A stretch of 64,000 bases of DNA, from assembly GCF_000337455.1 (NCBI RefSeq), contig NZ_AOIU01000031.1:196590-260589 (forward strand). Direction: 5' to 3'. The position numbers and the translations under genes are program-made. The stretch comes from Halosimplex carlsbadense 2-9-1. Its GTDB lineage: Archaea > Halobacteriota > Halobacteria > Halobacteriales > Haloarculaceae. The notes beneath the pieces were generated by a model that was not told the DNA's origin, did not search any database, and saw only the letters and a list, made by a program, of their open reading frames with translations. Below, one piece after another: positions 26,901 to 34,863 of the stretch (positions within the stretch are counted from its first letter, which is position 1; every line of letters starts with the position of its first letter).

Positions 26901-28500
26901 AGCCGAGTGGGTCGGCGCCTGGAGCGAGAAGCGCGCGGCGCTCTCGCCCGACCGGATCGGCCTCGTGGACGCCGCGACCGGCAGGGAGTACACCTACGCC
27001 GCCCTCGACCGGCGGGCGAACCGCTGTGCGCGCCTCCTGGCCGACCACGGCGTCGCACGAGCGGCGGACGACACCGGCGGGCCCGCGGGCGGGCGGGTCG
27101 CCGTCGTCTCGCGCAACCGCCCGGAGTACGTCGATCTGTTCTTCGCGACGGGCAAGACCGGCGGCGTCCTCGCTCCCCTGTCTCACCGGCTCGCCCCGCC
27201 GGAACTCGCGGCCCTCCTGGCGGCCGTCGACCCCGAACTCGTCGTCGTCGAGGAGCCGTTCGCCGGCCTCGTCGGCGACGCGACCGACGAGGGCGCCTGG
27301 GACGCCGACGCGCCGATCCTGTCGCTGCCGGTCGAGGGGAGCGGAGCGACCACCTGGGAGGCCTACGACGCCGCGCTCCCGGCCGACGACTCGGTGTTCG
27401 AGGGACCGGCGGTCGACCCCGGCGACCCGCACCTCTTCCTGCACACCGGCGGGTCGACTGGGACGCCCAAAGAGACCGTAGTCTCCCACGAGGCGCTCGT
27501 CTGGAACTCCGTCAACACGATCACGGCGTGGGGGCTGCGCGACGACGACGTGACGCCGATGGTGTTCCCGATGTTCCACACCGGCGGCTGGAACGTCCTG
27601 ACGCTCCCGATTTTCCACATGGGCGGGACGGTCGTGATAGACCGGGAGTTCGACCCCGGCCAGATCCTCGGCATCGTCGAGGAGCGGTCGGCCAGCGTCC
27701 TCGTCGCCGTCCCCGCCGTCCTGCGGATGATGACCGACCACGACCGCTGGGCCGACACGGACCTCTCCTCGCTGCGGTTCGTCAAATCGGGAGGTGGTCC
27801 CTGCCGCGAGTCGGTCATGGAGGCGTGGTGGGACCGCGGCGTCGACCTCTCGCAGGGCTACGGGCTGACCGAATGTGGCCCCAACAACTTCGCGATGCCG
27901 GACGATTGGCCCCGCGAGAAGGCCCACACCGTCGGCGTGGCGAACGTACACGTCGACGCGCGTGTCGTCGACGACGACGGCGGGGAACTCCCCGCCGGCG
28001 AGATCGGCGAACTCCAGCTCCGGTCGCCTCACGCCGCCGACGGCTACTGGTCCTCGCCCCAGGAATCGGCGGCGACGTTCGGCGAGTGGGTATCGACCGG
28101 CGATCTGGCCCGCGTCGACGACGAGGGGTACGTGTCCATCGAGGGGCGCAAGAAGAACATGTTCGTCAGCGGCGGCGAGAACGTGTATCCCGCCGAAGTC
28201 GAGGACGCCATCGCCGACCACCCGGCGGTGGCCGACGCCGTCGTGATCGCCGTGCCCGACGACCAGTGGGGCCAGGTCGGCAAGGCGGTCGTCGAACTCG
28301 CCGCCGACGCGGGCAGCGAGACGGCGGCCGACGGGGCGGCGAACACCGACCCGCTCGCGCTCGACGACCTCCGAGCGTTCCTCGACGGCCGGCTAGCGCG
28401 GTTCAAGCACCCCCGTCACCTCGCGTTCGTCGACGAACTCCCCACCAGCGGCCCCGACAAGCTCGACCGCGACGCAGTCGCCGCCGAGTTCGGCGAGTGA
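26893..28500 (+). CDS. acyl-CoA ligase / AMP-binding synthetase
   Basis: A 535-residue adenylate-forming enzyme that would join an organic acid to CoA using ATP. The phosphate loop is LHTGGSTGTPKETVVSH. A5-type GYGLTECGPN, the STGDLARVDDEGYVSIEGRKKNMFVSGGENVYP block, and the C-terminal catalytic Lys in PTSGPDKLDRD are all present. It resembles the long-chain/2-succinylbenzoate/4-chlorobenzoate-CoA ligase branch, which does not fix the substrate. A disordered Ala/Gly/Asp-rich insert lies at about 470-490. It is translationally coupled to the preceding hydrolase. An HTH-10 regulator and an ABC importer follow, suggesting uptake followed by CoA activation. Confidence 0.9.
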   Translation: MSEAEWVGAWSEKRAALSPDRIGLVDAATGREYTYAALDRRANRCARLLADHGVARAADDTGGPAGGRVAVVSRNRPEYVDLFFATGKTGGVLAPLSHRLAPPELAALLAAVDPELVVVEEPFAGLVGDATDEGAWDADAPILSLPVEGSGATTWEAYDAALPADDSVFEGPAVDPGDPHLFLHTGGSTGTPKETVVSHEALVWNSVNTITAWGLRDDDVTPMVFPMFHTGGWNVLTLPIFHMGGTVVIDREFDPGQILGIVEERSASVLVAVPAVLRMMTDHDRWADTDLSSLRFVKSGGGPCRESVMEAWWDRGVDLSQGYGLTECGPNNFAMPDDWPREKAHTVGVANVHVDARVVDDDGGELPAGEIGELQLRSPHAADGYWSSPQESAATFGEWVSTGDLARVDDEGYVSIEGRKKNMFVSGGENVYPAEVEDAIADHPAVADAVVIAVPDDQWGQVGKAVVELAADAGSETAADGAANTDPLALDDLRAFLDGRLARFKHPRHLAFVDELPTSGPDKLDRDAVAAEFGE

Positions 28501-28569
28501 CCGTCGTCGGCCCCGCTTCGGCCCTCCCTCACCGTCCCTGTGCCGTTCACTGCTGCCCGGAGTATGACT

Positions 28570-28611
28570 TACCTACCCCGAACCGTACCTACGAAGGTAG
28601 GATCATTTATG
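28570..28611. promoter_or_regulatory. operator-like repeats and TATA box of the HTH-10 gene
   Basis: TACCTAC occurs at 28570-28576 and 28586-28592. The second copy forms CCTAC-GAAG-GTAGG (28588-28601), an inverted repeat. CCGAACCGT at 28578-28586 followed by GGTAG at 28596 matches CCGAACCGT at 25949 followed by GGTAG at 25966 upstream of the hydrolase gene. CATTTATG at about 28604-28611 directly abuts the repeats and is the likely TATA element, so a bound regulator would sit at the promoter. Confidence 0.5.
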
Positions 28612-28651
28612 TTCGTGAGGGAAGTCATTTCGGGGAGAGGGTGCCCCGCAC

Positions 28652-29362
28652 ATGATCGACATCTCGATGGACATGGAGCAGTACGACTGTCCGTTCATCG
28701 ATACGACGGCCGACTACGGGGTCGCGTTCTCGGCGGTCCACTGGGAGTTCGACCAGTCCCGGCGGGCGCTGGAGACGCGGATGGTCGTCGAGGGCGGCGA
28801 CCGCGGCCAGCTCTCCAGCGGGCTCGACGCGCTCCGCGAGCACGGCAACATGCACGACTACACGCTGCTCTCCCGCCGGGAGGACGTGGCCCACATCCGG
28901 ACGGTCATCGACGAGACGGCGGCGATGGAGACTATCCGGGACAACGACGGCTACATAACCGGCCCGTTCTACATCGAGGAGGGCAGCGAGGTGTGGCACG
29001 TCGGGTTCGACCGGCCGGGCCAGGCCGACGAGACGCTCGCCGAGCTCGAACGCGACAACGAGTTCGAGGTGGTCGAGCGCTCGGACACGACGCTGCCCGA
29101 CATGGGAGACCTCGTCCAGAACGCCGGCGCGGCGATGACGCTCATCCAGGGCTGCGAGGAGCTCTCCGAGACCGAGCGCGAAACCCTGGAGACGGCGGTC
29201 TCCTCGGGCTACTTCGAATCGCCCCGCGACGCCACGCTCGGGACGCTGGCCGACGAGTTCGACGTGTCCAAGCCGGCCGTCTCGAAGAACCTCCGCAGGG
29301 GCCAGCGCAAGATGATCAAACGCGTCGTCGACGCGCTCGACGACCTCGACGACGCCGAATAA
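28652..29362 (+). CDS. HTH-10 (bacterioopsin-activator type) transcriptional regulator
   Basis: A 236-residue haloarchaeal regulator. The C-terminus (about 180-230) is the HTH-10 domain: TERETLETAVSSGYFESPRDATLGTLADEFDVS then PAVSKNLRRGQRKM, with a recognition helix in KPAVSKNL. The N-terminal 165 residues resemble the ligand-sensing part of Bat-type regulators, with alternating beta strands and acidic helices, and may bind a small effector. Given its place between the acyl-CoA ligase and the ABC importer, and the shared upstream motifs, it probably regulates both. Activator or repressor cannot be told. A CATTTATG element about 45 bases upstream gives a leader of about 20 bases. Confidence 0.9.
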   Translation: MIDISMDMEQYDCPFIDTTADYGVAFSAVHWEFDQSRRALETRMVVEGGDRGQLSSGLDALREHGNMHDYTLLSRREDVAHIRTVIDETAAMETIRDNDGYITGPFYIEEGSEVWHVGFDRPGQADETLAELERDNEFEVVERSDTTLPDMGDLVQNAGAAMTLIQGCEELSETERETLETAVSSGYFESPRDATLGTLADEFDVSKPAVSKNLRRGQRKMIKRVVDALDDLDDAE

Positions 29363-29368
29363 GGGGCC

Positions 29369-29418
29369 GTTCGGCCATCCCGCGTTCCCGTTTTCCTCGG
29401 CCGAACCCGCTCGTTAAC
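29369..29418. promoter_or_regulatory. operator-like inverted repeat upstream of the ABC importer
   Basis: GTTCGGCCAT (29369-29378) and its inverted partner CGGCCGAAC (29398-29406) flank a GTTTTCC-containing spacer. GTTCGGCCAT followed by CCG and later CGTTTTCC closely resembles the arrangement at 25938-25963. GTTAACA at 29412-29418 lies just downstream and may be the TATA element of the importer operon, about 50 bases before ATG 29467. Confidence 0.5.
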
Positions 29419-29466
29419 ATGTGAACCCGGGTGGATATGGCCGTGAGTGTAGTATCACTAATTATC

Positions 29467-30939
29467 ATGCGAGAGCATATCACGCGGAGGCGGGCGCTGA
29501 AGTCACTGGGTGTCGCCGGCGCCGCGGCGCTGGCGGGCTGCTCGGACGGCGACGGGACACCGACCGGCGGCGACGGCGATGACGGTGGCGCCGACACCAG
29601 CGCTGACGGCGGTGGCGACGGAACGGACGGCGACGCGGCGACCGACGACTCAGGCATGAACGGGACAGCGACGGGCACGGCGAGCAGCGTATCGGGCGAG
29701 GTGACTATCGGCGTCCTCCAGCCGATGTCGGGGAACCTGTCGTACTACGGCCAGCAGGGCCTGTGGGGATTCCTCTCCGGGCTGGCCTACAAGGCCGGCG
29801 CGGACCCCGCGGGGACGGTCGGCACCGGCGAGACGACCGTGACCGTAGGCGACGTGGACTACCGGCTGCTCGTCCGCGACACGGAGTTCGCGGCGGACCC
29901 CGCACAGTTGGCGGCCACGTCGCTCGTCCGCGACGACGGCGTCGATATGCTGTTCGGCTGTTCGTCCTCGTCGGCGGCCGAGCGGGTCATCGGCCAGGTC
30001 GTCAGCCAGGCGCAGGTCCCGTTCGTAGCGGGACCGGCCGCCTCGGCGGCGATCACGTCCAGCGGCGACTACTGCAGCGACCTGGTGTTCCGGGCCAGCG
30101 AGAACACGGCGATGGACGCCCGCTCGGGCGGGCGCTACGTCGCCAACGAGACGGACGTGTCGCGGGTGTTCCTGTTCGGCGCCGACTACAGCTTCGGCCG
30201 CGCCGTCGTCAACAACTACGAGTCCGTGCTGCAGGACAACGGCGTCGAAATCGTCGGCAAGCGCTTCGTCGAGCAGGGCTACGCCGAGTGGGACGGGCTG
30301 CTCGACAACGCCGAGGAGGCCGGCGCCGAGGGGATCGTCGGCGGCTTCACCGTCACGACGCTCCCGAACCTGTTCAGTTCGTTCCTCTCGGGCGACTACT
30401 CCTATCGAGCCTTCGGCGGCTTCGCCACCCAGATCACCAACCAGGTCGTCGGCAACACGATGGAGAGCGTCCTCGGGTCGCCGCTGACGGCCGAGAAGAT
30501 AGAGGACTCCCAGCTCGGTCCGTTCACGACCCGGTACCACTGGAACCAGTACGACAACGAGATCAACGACGCGTTCGTCGACAGCTACACGAACACCTAC
30601 GAGGTCGTCCCCGACCTGTTCACCTCCGGGACGTTCACCGCCGCCTCGGCCATCCACCAGGCCGTCCAGACCTCGGGGTCGACCGAGGGCGCGGACATCG
30701 CCGGCGCGATGAAGGGGATGACCGTCGCCGACACGCCGAAGGGCGCGGACGGCTACACCTTCCAGGAGTACAACAACCAGGCCCGCTCGGAGATGACCGT
30801 CGCGAGTCCGGTCCCGACGAGCGACGAGTACGCCGACACCTGGGGCGCCTCGATCATGCCCGGCGAACCCCAGGCCCGCATCTCCGGGGAGAACGCGACC
30901 ATCCCGGCCGACAGCCCGGACATGAACTGCTCGCTGTGA
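29467..30939 (+). CDS. branched-chain-type ABC transporter substrate-binding lipoprotein
   Basis: About 490 residues: the extracellular solute receptor of a HAAT/Liv-type importer. The N-terminus has a twin-arginine motif (ITRRRALKSLG) and lipobox LAGC, then a Gly/Asp/Thr-rich tether of about 50 residues. The periplasmic-binding-protein type 1 domain starts at VTIGVLQPMSGNLSYYG. Landmarks are GCSSSSAAERVI, FLFGADYSFGR and YRAFGGF. Liv-type receptors bind amino acids, urea, amides or aromatic and organic acids; residues here do not decide. I start at ATG 29467 because the twin-arginine signal follows directly. The four transporter genes and a KAS III-like gene follow closely. Confidence 0.92.
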   Translation: MREHITRRRALKSLGVAGAAALAGCSDGDGTPTGGDGDDGGADTSADGGGDGTDGDAATDDSGMNGTATGTASSVSGEVTIGVLQPMSGNLSYYGQQGLWGFLSGLAYKAGADPAGTVGTGETTVTVGDVDYRLLVRDTEFAADPAQLAATSLVRDDGVDMLFGCSSSSAAERVIGQVVSQAQVPFVAGPAASAAITSSGDYCSDLVFRASENTAMDARSGGRYVANETDVSRVFLFGADYSFGRAVVNNYESVLQDNGVEIVGKRFVEQGYAEWDGLLDNAEEAGAEGIVGGFTVTTLPNLFSSFLSGDYSYRAFGGFATQITNQVVGNTMESVLGSPLTAEKIEDSQLGPFTTRYHWNQYDNEINDAFVDSYTNTYEVVPDLFTSGTFTAASAIHQAVQTSGSTEGADIAGAMKGMTVADTPKGADGYTFQEYNNQARSEMTVASPVPTSDEYADTWGASIMPGEPQARISGENATIPADSPDMNCSL

Positions 30940-30941
30940 GC

Positions 30942-31760
30942 ATGTTGCGGACGCACGGCCTCACGAAGGAGTTCGGCGGCCTCACCGCCGTCGACGGGGT
31001 GGACTTCGAACTCGGCGACGAGCTGTGCTCGCTCATCGGCCCCAACGGCGCCGGGAAGACGACGTTCTTCGACCTGTTGACCGGCGCGCTCGAACCCACC
31101 CGCGGGACGATCGAACTGGACCGGGGCGGGAGCGACGGCTGGGTCGACGTGACCGACGCCTCGCCCGACGAGACGGCGGCGCTGGGCGTCCACCGCTCGT
31201 ACCAGATCACGAACGTCTTCCCGACGCTGTCGGTGCTGGAGAACGTCCGGATCGCGGCCCAGGCCGCCGGCGACGACGCCGCGACGTTCTGGCGCAACGT
31301 CGACGCCTACGACGAGTACGTCGAGGAAGCCAGGGACATCCTCGACCGGGTGGGGCTGGCGGGCCGGGCCGAGGACCTCGCGGAGAACCTCAGCCACGGC
31401 GCCAGCCGCCAGCTGGAGGTCGCCGTCGCGCTGGCGGGCGACCCCGACGTGCTCCTGCTCGACGAACCGAACGCCGGCGTCTCCTCCGAGAGCGTCGACG
31501 ACATCGTCGCGCTCATCGAGGACGTGGCCGAAGACCACGCCGTCCTGCTGGTCGAACACAACATGGACATCGTCATGGAAGTCTCCGACCGCGTGGTCGT
31601 CCTCAACCAGGGCGCGGTCATCGCCGACGGCGACCCCGAATCGGTCCGCGCGGACCCCGCCGTCCAGGAGGCGTATCTCGGCGGCTACGAACCCGGTGAC
31701 CTCGACCGCCGCGGAGACGGGACCGCCCCCGACCGAGACGACACGGGAGGAATCGCGTGA
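30942..31760 (+). CDS. ABC transporter ATP-binding protein, LivG type
   Basis: About 272 residues. Walker A is GPNGAGKTTFFD, the Q-loop is near SYQITNVFP, and the signature LSHGASRQLEVA replaces the usual LSGGQ-like core with LSHGA, as in many LivG proteins. Walker B is DVLLLDEPNAGV and the switch His is in LLVEHNMDI. It drives import by the permeases encoded at 32487-34863. An alternative GTG start at 30936 overlaps the previous stop as GTGA and is equally possible; both give the same core. The C-terminal 30 residues are a hydrophilic extension. Confidence 0.93.
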   Translation: MLRTHGLTKEFGGLTAVDGVDFELGDELCSLIGPNGAGKTTFFDLLTGALEPTRGTIELDRGGSDGWVDVTDASPDETAALGVHRSYQITNVFPTLSVLENVRIAAQAAGDDAATFWRNVDAYDEYVEEARDILDRVGLAGRAEDLAENLSHGASRQLEVAVALAGDPDVLLLDEPNAGVSSESVDDIVALIEDVAEDHAVLLVEHNMDIVMEVSDRVVVLNQGAVIADGDPESVRADPAVQEAYLGGYEPGDLDRRGDGTAPDRDDTGGIA

Positions 31761-31791
31761 GCGCGCCGCGATCGCCCCGGAGGTGGCCGCG

Positions 31792-32490
31792 GTGACCCTC
31801 CTCGAACTCGAAGACGTGGAGACCTACTACGGCGAGAGCCACGTGCTGGAGGGCGTCACGCTCTCGGTCGAGGCGGGCGAGGTCGTCGCGCTGGTCGGGC
31901 GCAACGGCGTCGGCAAGACGACGACGCTGCGGTCGATCCTCCAGCTGACGCCGCCGCGCGAGGGGACGATCACCTACCGCGGCGACGAGCTCGTCGGCCT
32001 CGAACCCCACGAGGTGGCCGAGCGCGGCGTGGGCTGGATCCCCGAAGACCGGCGGATATTCTCGCAGCTCACCGTCGCCGAGAACGTCCGCGTCGCGGTG
32101 CCCGACGGCGCCGACACGGGCCAACGGGTCGCGACCGTCTACGACACGTTCCCGATCCTCGAAGAGCGCCGGGATCAGGAGGCGGGGACGCTCTCGGGCG
32201 GTCAACAGCAGATGCTCGCGCTGGCGCGCGGCCTCGTCGGCGACAACGACCTCCTACTGGTCGACGAGCCCAGCGAGGGACTGGCCCCCCAGATCGTCGC
32301 CGACGTGGCCGAGGCGCTGGCCGACGCCGCGACCGAGACCACGCTGCTACTCGTCGAGCAGAACCTCCCGCTGGCGCTGGATCTCGCCGACCGGTTCTAC
32401 GTCCTCGACAAAGGGCAGGTCGTCGACGACGGCGACACCGCCGACGTGTCCGCCGACGACGAACGCCTCAGGAGGTATCTCTCCGCATGA
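31792..32490 (+). CDS. ABC transporter ATP-binding protein, LivF type
   Basis: A 232-residue nucleotide-binding subunit. Walker A is GRNGVGKTTTLRS, the LivF-type segment is GVGWIPEDRRIFSQLTVAENV, the signature is LSGGQQQMLALARGL, Walker B is DLLLVDEPSEGLAP, and the switch His position is Gln in LLLVEQN, which is standard for LivF. GTG 31792 is preferred because GGAGG lies about eight bases upstream at 31780-31784. An upstream extension would run through the end of livG in another frame and does not resemble protein. Stop overlaps the next start by ATGA. Confidence 0.92.
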   Translation: MTLLELEDVETYYGESHVLEGVTLSVEAGEVVALVGRNGVGKTTTLRSILQLTPPREGTITYRGDELVGLEPHEVAERGVGWIPEDRRIFSQLTVAENVRVAVPDGADTGQRVATVYDTFPILEERRDQEAGTLSGGQQQMLALARGLVGDNDLLLVDEPSEGLAPQIVADVAEALADAATETTLLLVEQNLPLALDLADRFYVLDKGQVVDDGDTADVSADDERLRRYLSA

Positions 32491-33572
32491 CCGCAAGCGC
32501 AGTCGCGACGGCCGGCGGGGCGGCCGGGTCCGCGGTGACTCCGGCGCTGTCCGACCTCGGAGCCACCGCGATGCAACTCGGCTTCGGCGAGGGGCTCCGG
32601 CAGTTCCTCGGCCCGGACACGCTCGCCAGCGTCGCCGTCGAGGGGTTGGCGAAGTCGGCCATCTACGTGATGATCGCCAGCGGCCTGACGCTCATCTTCG
32701 GACTGATGGGCGTGCTGAACTTCGCCCACGGCTCGCTGACGATGATCGGCGCCTACCTCGCCGGGCTCGTCATGGTCACGCTCGTCGGGAGCGCCACGGG
32801 CGCGTGGACCCGCCTCGCGCTCTTTTTCGTCGCGCTCGTCGCCGTCTTCCTCGCGCTCGCACTGCTGGGCACCGTCTTGGAGGTCGGACTCATCCGCCAG
32901 CTGTACGACCGACCGCCGATCTACCAGATCCTCCTGACGTTCGGCCTGACGCTCGTGCTGGAGGAGATCGTCCGGATCGTCGTGCTGTTCTACGGGCTCC
33001 AGCCCATCTCGGAGTGGCGGGCGGCGCTCGGGACGCGACCCGCTATCCTCTCGGCCGAGCAGTCGATCGGGCCGCTCTCCGTGCGCGGCCTGGCGCTGTT
33101 CGAGATCGCGCTCGGCGCGGCGACCGTCCTCGGCATCTGGGCGTTCCTGACCCGGACCCGCTACGGGCTGTACATCCGCGCCGGCAGCGAGGACGCGGAG
33201 ATGGCCGAGGCGCTGGGTATCGACGTGCGCCGGGTGTTCACCGTCGTGTTCGCGCTCGGTGCCGGCGTGGCCGGCGCCGCGGGCGCCTTGCTGATGTGGG
33301 ACCCCGTCTGGGGCGCGAACGTCCCGCTGGCGGCCGAGACGCTGCTGCCGGCGTTCGTCGTCGTCATCATCGGCGGCCTGGGCACCTTCCGCGGGACCGT
33401 CGCCGGCGCGCTCATCGTCGGGATGGCCGACGCCACGACGACCTGGTGGTTCCAGAACGTCGTCGTCACCTGGACGTGGCTGCCCGAGATCACCGTCTTC
33501 CTCATCCTCGTCGGGATGCTGATCGTCAAACCGCAGGGGCTGTTCGGCGTCGAGGAGGTGGGGGGCCATTAG
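32487..33572 (+). CDS. branched-chain-type ABC permease, LivH type
   Basis: A 361-residue membrane subunit with about eight helices. An N-terminal extension of about 45 residues precedes the Liv permease start SAIYVMIASGLTLIFGLMGVLNFAHGSL, which contains the family's NFAHG motif. The cytoplasmic coupling loop is TRYGLYIRAGSEDAEMAEALGIDV, and the last helices include PAFVVVIIGGLGTFRGTVAGALIVG. ATG 32487 overlaps the previous stop. It pairs with the LivM subunit that follows directly to form the channel. Substrate unknown. Confidence 0.92.
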   Translation: MTASAVATAGGAAGSAVTPALSDLGATAMQLGFGEGLRQFLGPDTLASVAVEGLAKSAIYVMIASGLTLIFGLMGVLNFAHGSLTMIGAYLAGLVMVTLVGSATGAWTRLALFFVALVAVFLALALLGTVLEVGLIRQLYDRPPIYQILLTFGLTLVLEEIVRIVVLFYGLQPISEWRAALGTRPAILSAEQSIGPLSVRGLALFEIALGAATVLGIWAFLTRTRYGLYIRAGSEDAEMAEALGIDVRRVFTVVFALGAGVAGAAGALLMWDPVWGANVPLAAETLLPAFVVVIIGGLGTFRGTVAGALIVGMADATTTWWFQNVVVTWTWLPEITVFLILVGMLIVKPQGLFGVEEVGGH

Positions 33573-33651
33573 CTCCGTCACTCAGTGGGTCGGCGACCGC
33601 GAGTTCGCCTGGCCCGTCGAACACCTCCGCAGCCAGCAGGTCCACCTGGCC

Positions 33652-34863
33652 GTGATCCTCGCGCTGGTCGCCTACCCCGGCGTCTACCACCTGCTGACGA
33701 CGTTTCCGTTCCCGGTCTTCCCCTCGCTGATCCACGACTTCTCGGTCGCCGTCCTGCCGCGCGTCGACTCGATGGTCGCGGTGCTGTACTTCGCGCTGTT
33801 CGCCATGTCGTTCGACTTCATCAGCGGCTACACCGGCTATCTCTCCTTCGGCCACGCCGCCTTCTACGGCACCGGCGCCTACGCCGTCATCCTGATCGCC
33901 AACGGCAAGGTCCCCTTCCTGCCGGCGGGGACACCGTTCATGGTTTCGCTGCTCGTCGCGGCCGTCGTCGCCGGGCTGCTGGCGGTCGTCATCGGCCTCG
34001 TCTCCTTCCGGCTTTCGGGGGTGTACTTCGCGATGATCACCCTCGGGTTCGCGCAGGTGCTGTACGTGTTCGTCCGCGGCTGGGACTACGTGGCGAGCAA
34101 TCCTCGCGACGGCCCCGCCGTCGGGTCGGCCCACCCCGAAGGCTTCGAGATCGGGATCCCCTTCGTCGACCAGCTGAACCTCGCAATCGGGACGTTCTCC
34201 GGCGACACGGTGACCCTGCTGGGCCACGAACTCGGCACCTACACCGTCTCGTTCTACATGGTCGGGCTAGTCGCGCTGGTCTCCTACTTCGCGATGCAAC
34301 GGGTGATCCACTCCCCGTTCGGGCGGGTGATGATCGCCATCCGCGAGAACGAGGAACGGGCGGCCGCGATCGGCTACGACACGTTCCGCTACAAGCTCGG
34401 CGCGTTCGTTATCAGCGGCTTCTTCGGCGGCGTCGCGGGCGCGCTGTACGCCGGCTTCGCCCGGTCGGTCACGCCCGAGCGCACGTTCTACTTCCTGACG
34501 ACCGGCGACGCGCTGCTGGCGAGCATCATCGGCGGGTTCGGCACGCTCGCCGGCCCGCTGTACGGCCACCTGTTCGACCACTCCATCCGGGAGTTCCTCT
34601 CGAACACCGGCCAGGGCGGCGGCCTGCTCCCGTTCCTCCGGGAGACGCTCCCCGAGGGGATGCTCACGGCGGACCTCGTGGGCGGCCTCACCGTCGAGGG
34701 GTTCATCGGCGCCGCGCTGAACGGCCACGCCAGCCTCTACGTCGGTATCGTGTTCGTCCTGTTCGTCCTCTACGTCCCCAGCGGCCTCGTCGGGACGCTG
34801 CGAAGCTACCTCGGCGGCCCCGTCGCCGAGCGCTTGCCCGCGAAACTGTGGGGTGAGCGATGA
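33652..34863 (+). CDS. branched-chain-type ABC permease, LivM type
   Basis: At least 403 residues with about ten helices. The family block is DFISGYTGYLSFGHAAFYGTGAYAV, the coupling loop is SPFGRVMIAIRENEERAAAIGYD, and the end reads GGFGTLAGPLYG. GTG 33652 is the first standard start, but the frame upstream is open back to the livH stop and encodes plausible LivM N-terminal sequence (SSVTQWVGDREFAWPVEHLR). Translation may therefore begin at ATT 33568, which overlaps the livH stop TAG and follows a GGAGGTG. The stop overlaps the next gene by ATGA. Confidence 0.9.
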   Translation: MILALVAYPGVYHLLTTFPFPVFPSLIHDFSVAVLPRVDSMVAVLYFALFAMSFDFISGYTGYLSFGHAAFYGTGAYAVILIANGKVPFLPAGTPFMVSLLVAAVVAGLLAVVIGLVSFRLSGVYFAMITLGFAQVLYVFVRGWDYVASNPRDGPAVGSAHPEGFEIGIPFVDQLNLAIGTFSGDTVTLLGHELGTYTVSFYMVGLVALVSYFAMQRVIHSPFGRVMIAIRENEERAAAIGYDTFRYKLGAFVISGFFGGVAGALYAGFARSVTPERTFYFLTTGDALLASIIGGFGTLAGPLYGHLFDHSIREFLSNTGQGGGLLPFLRETLPEGMLTADLVGGLTVEGFIGAALNGHASLYVGIVFVLFVLYVPSGLVGTLRSYLGGPVAERLPAKLWGER

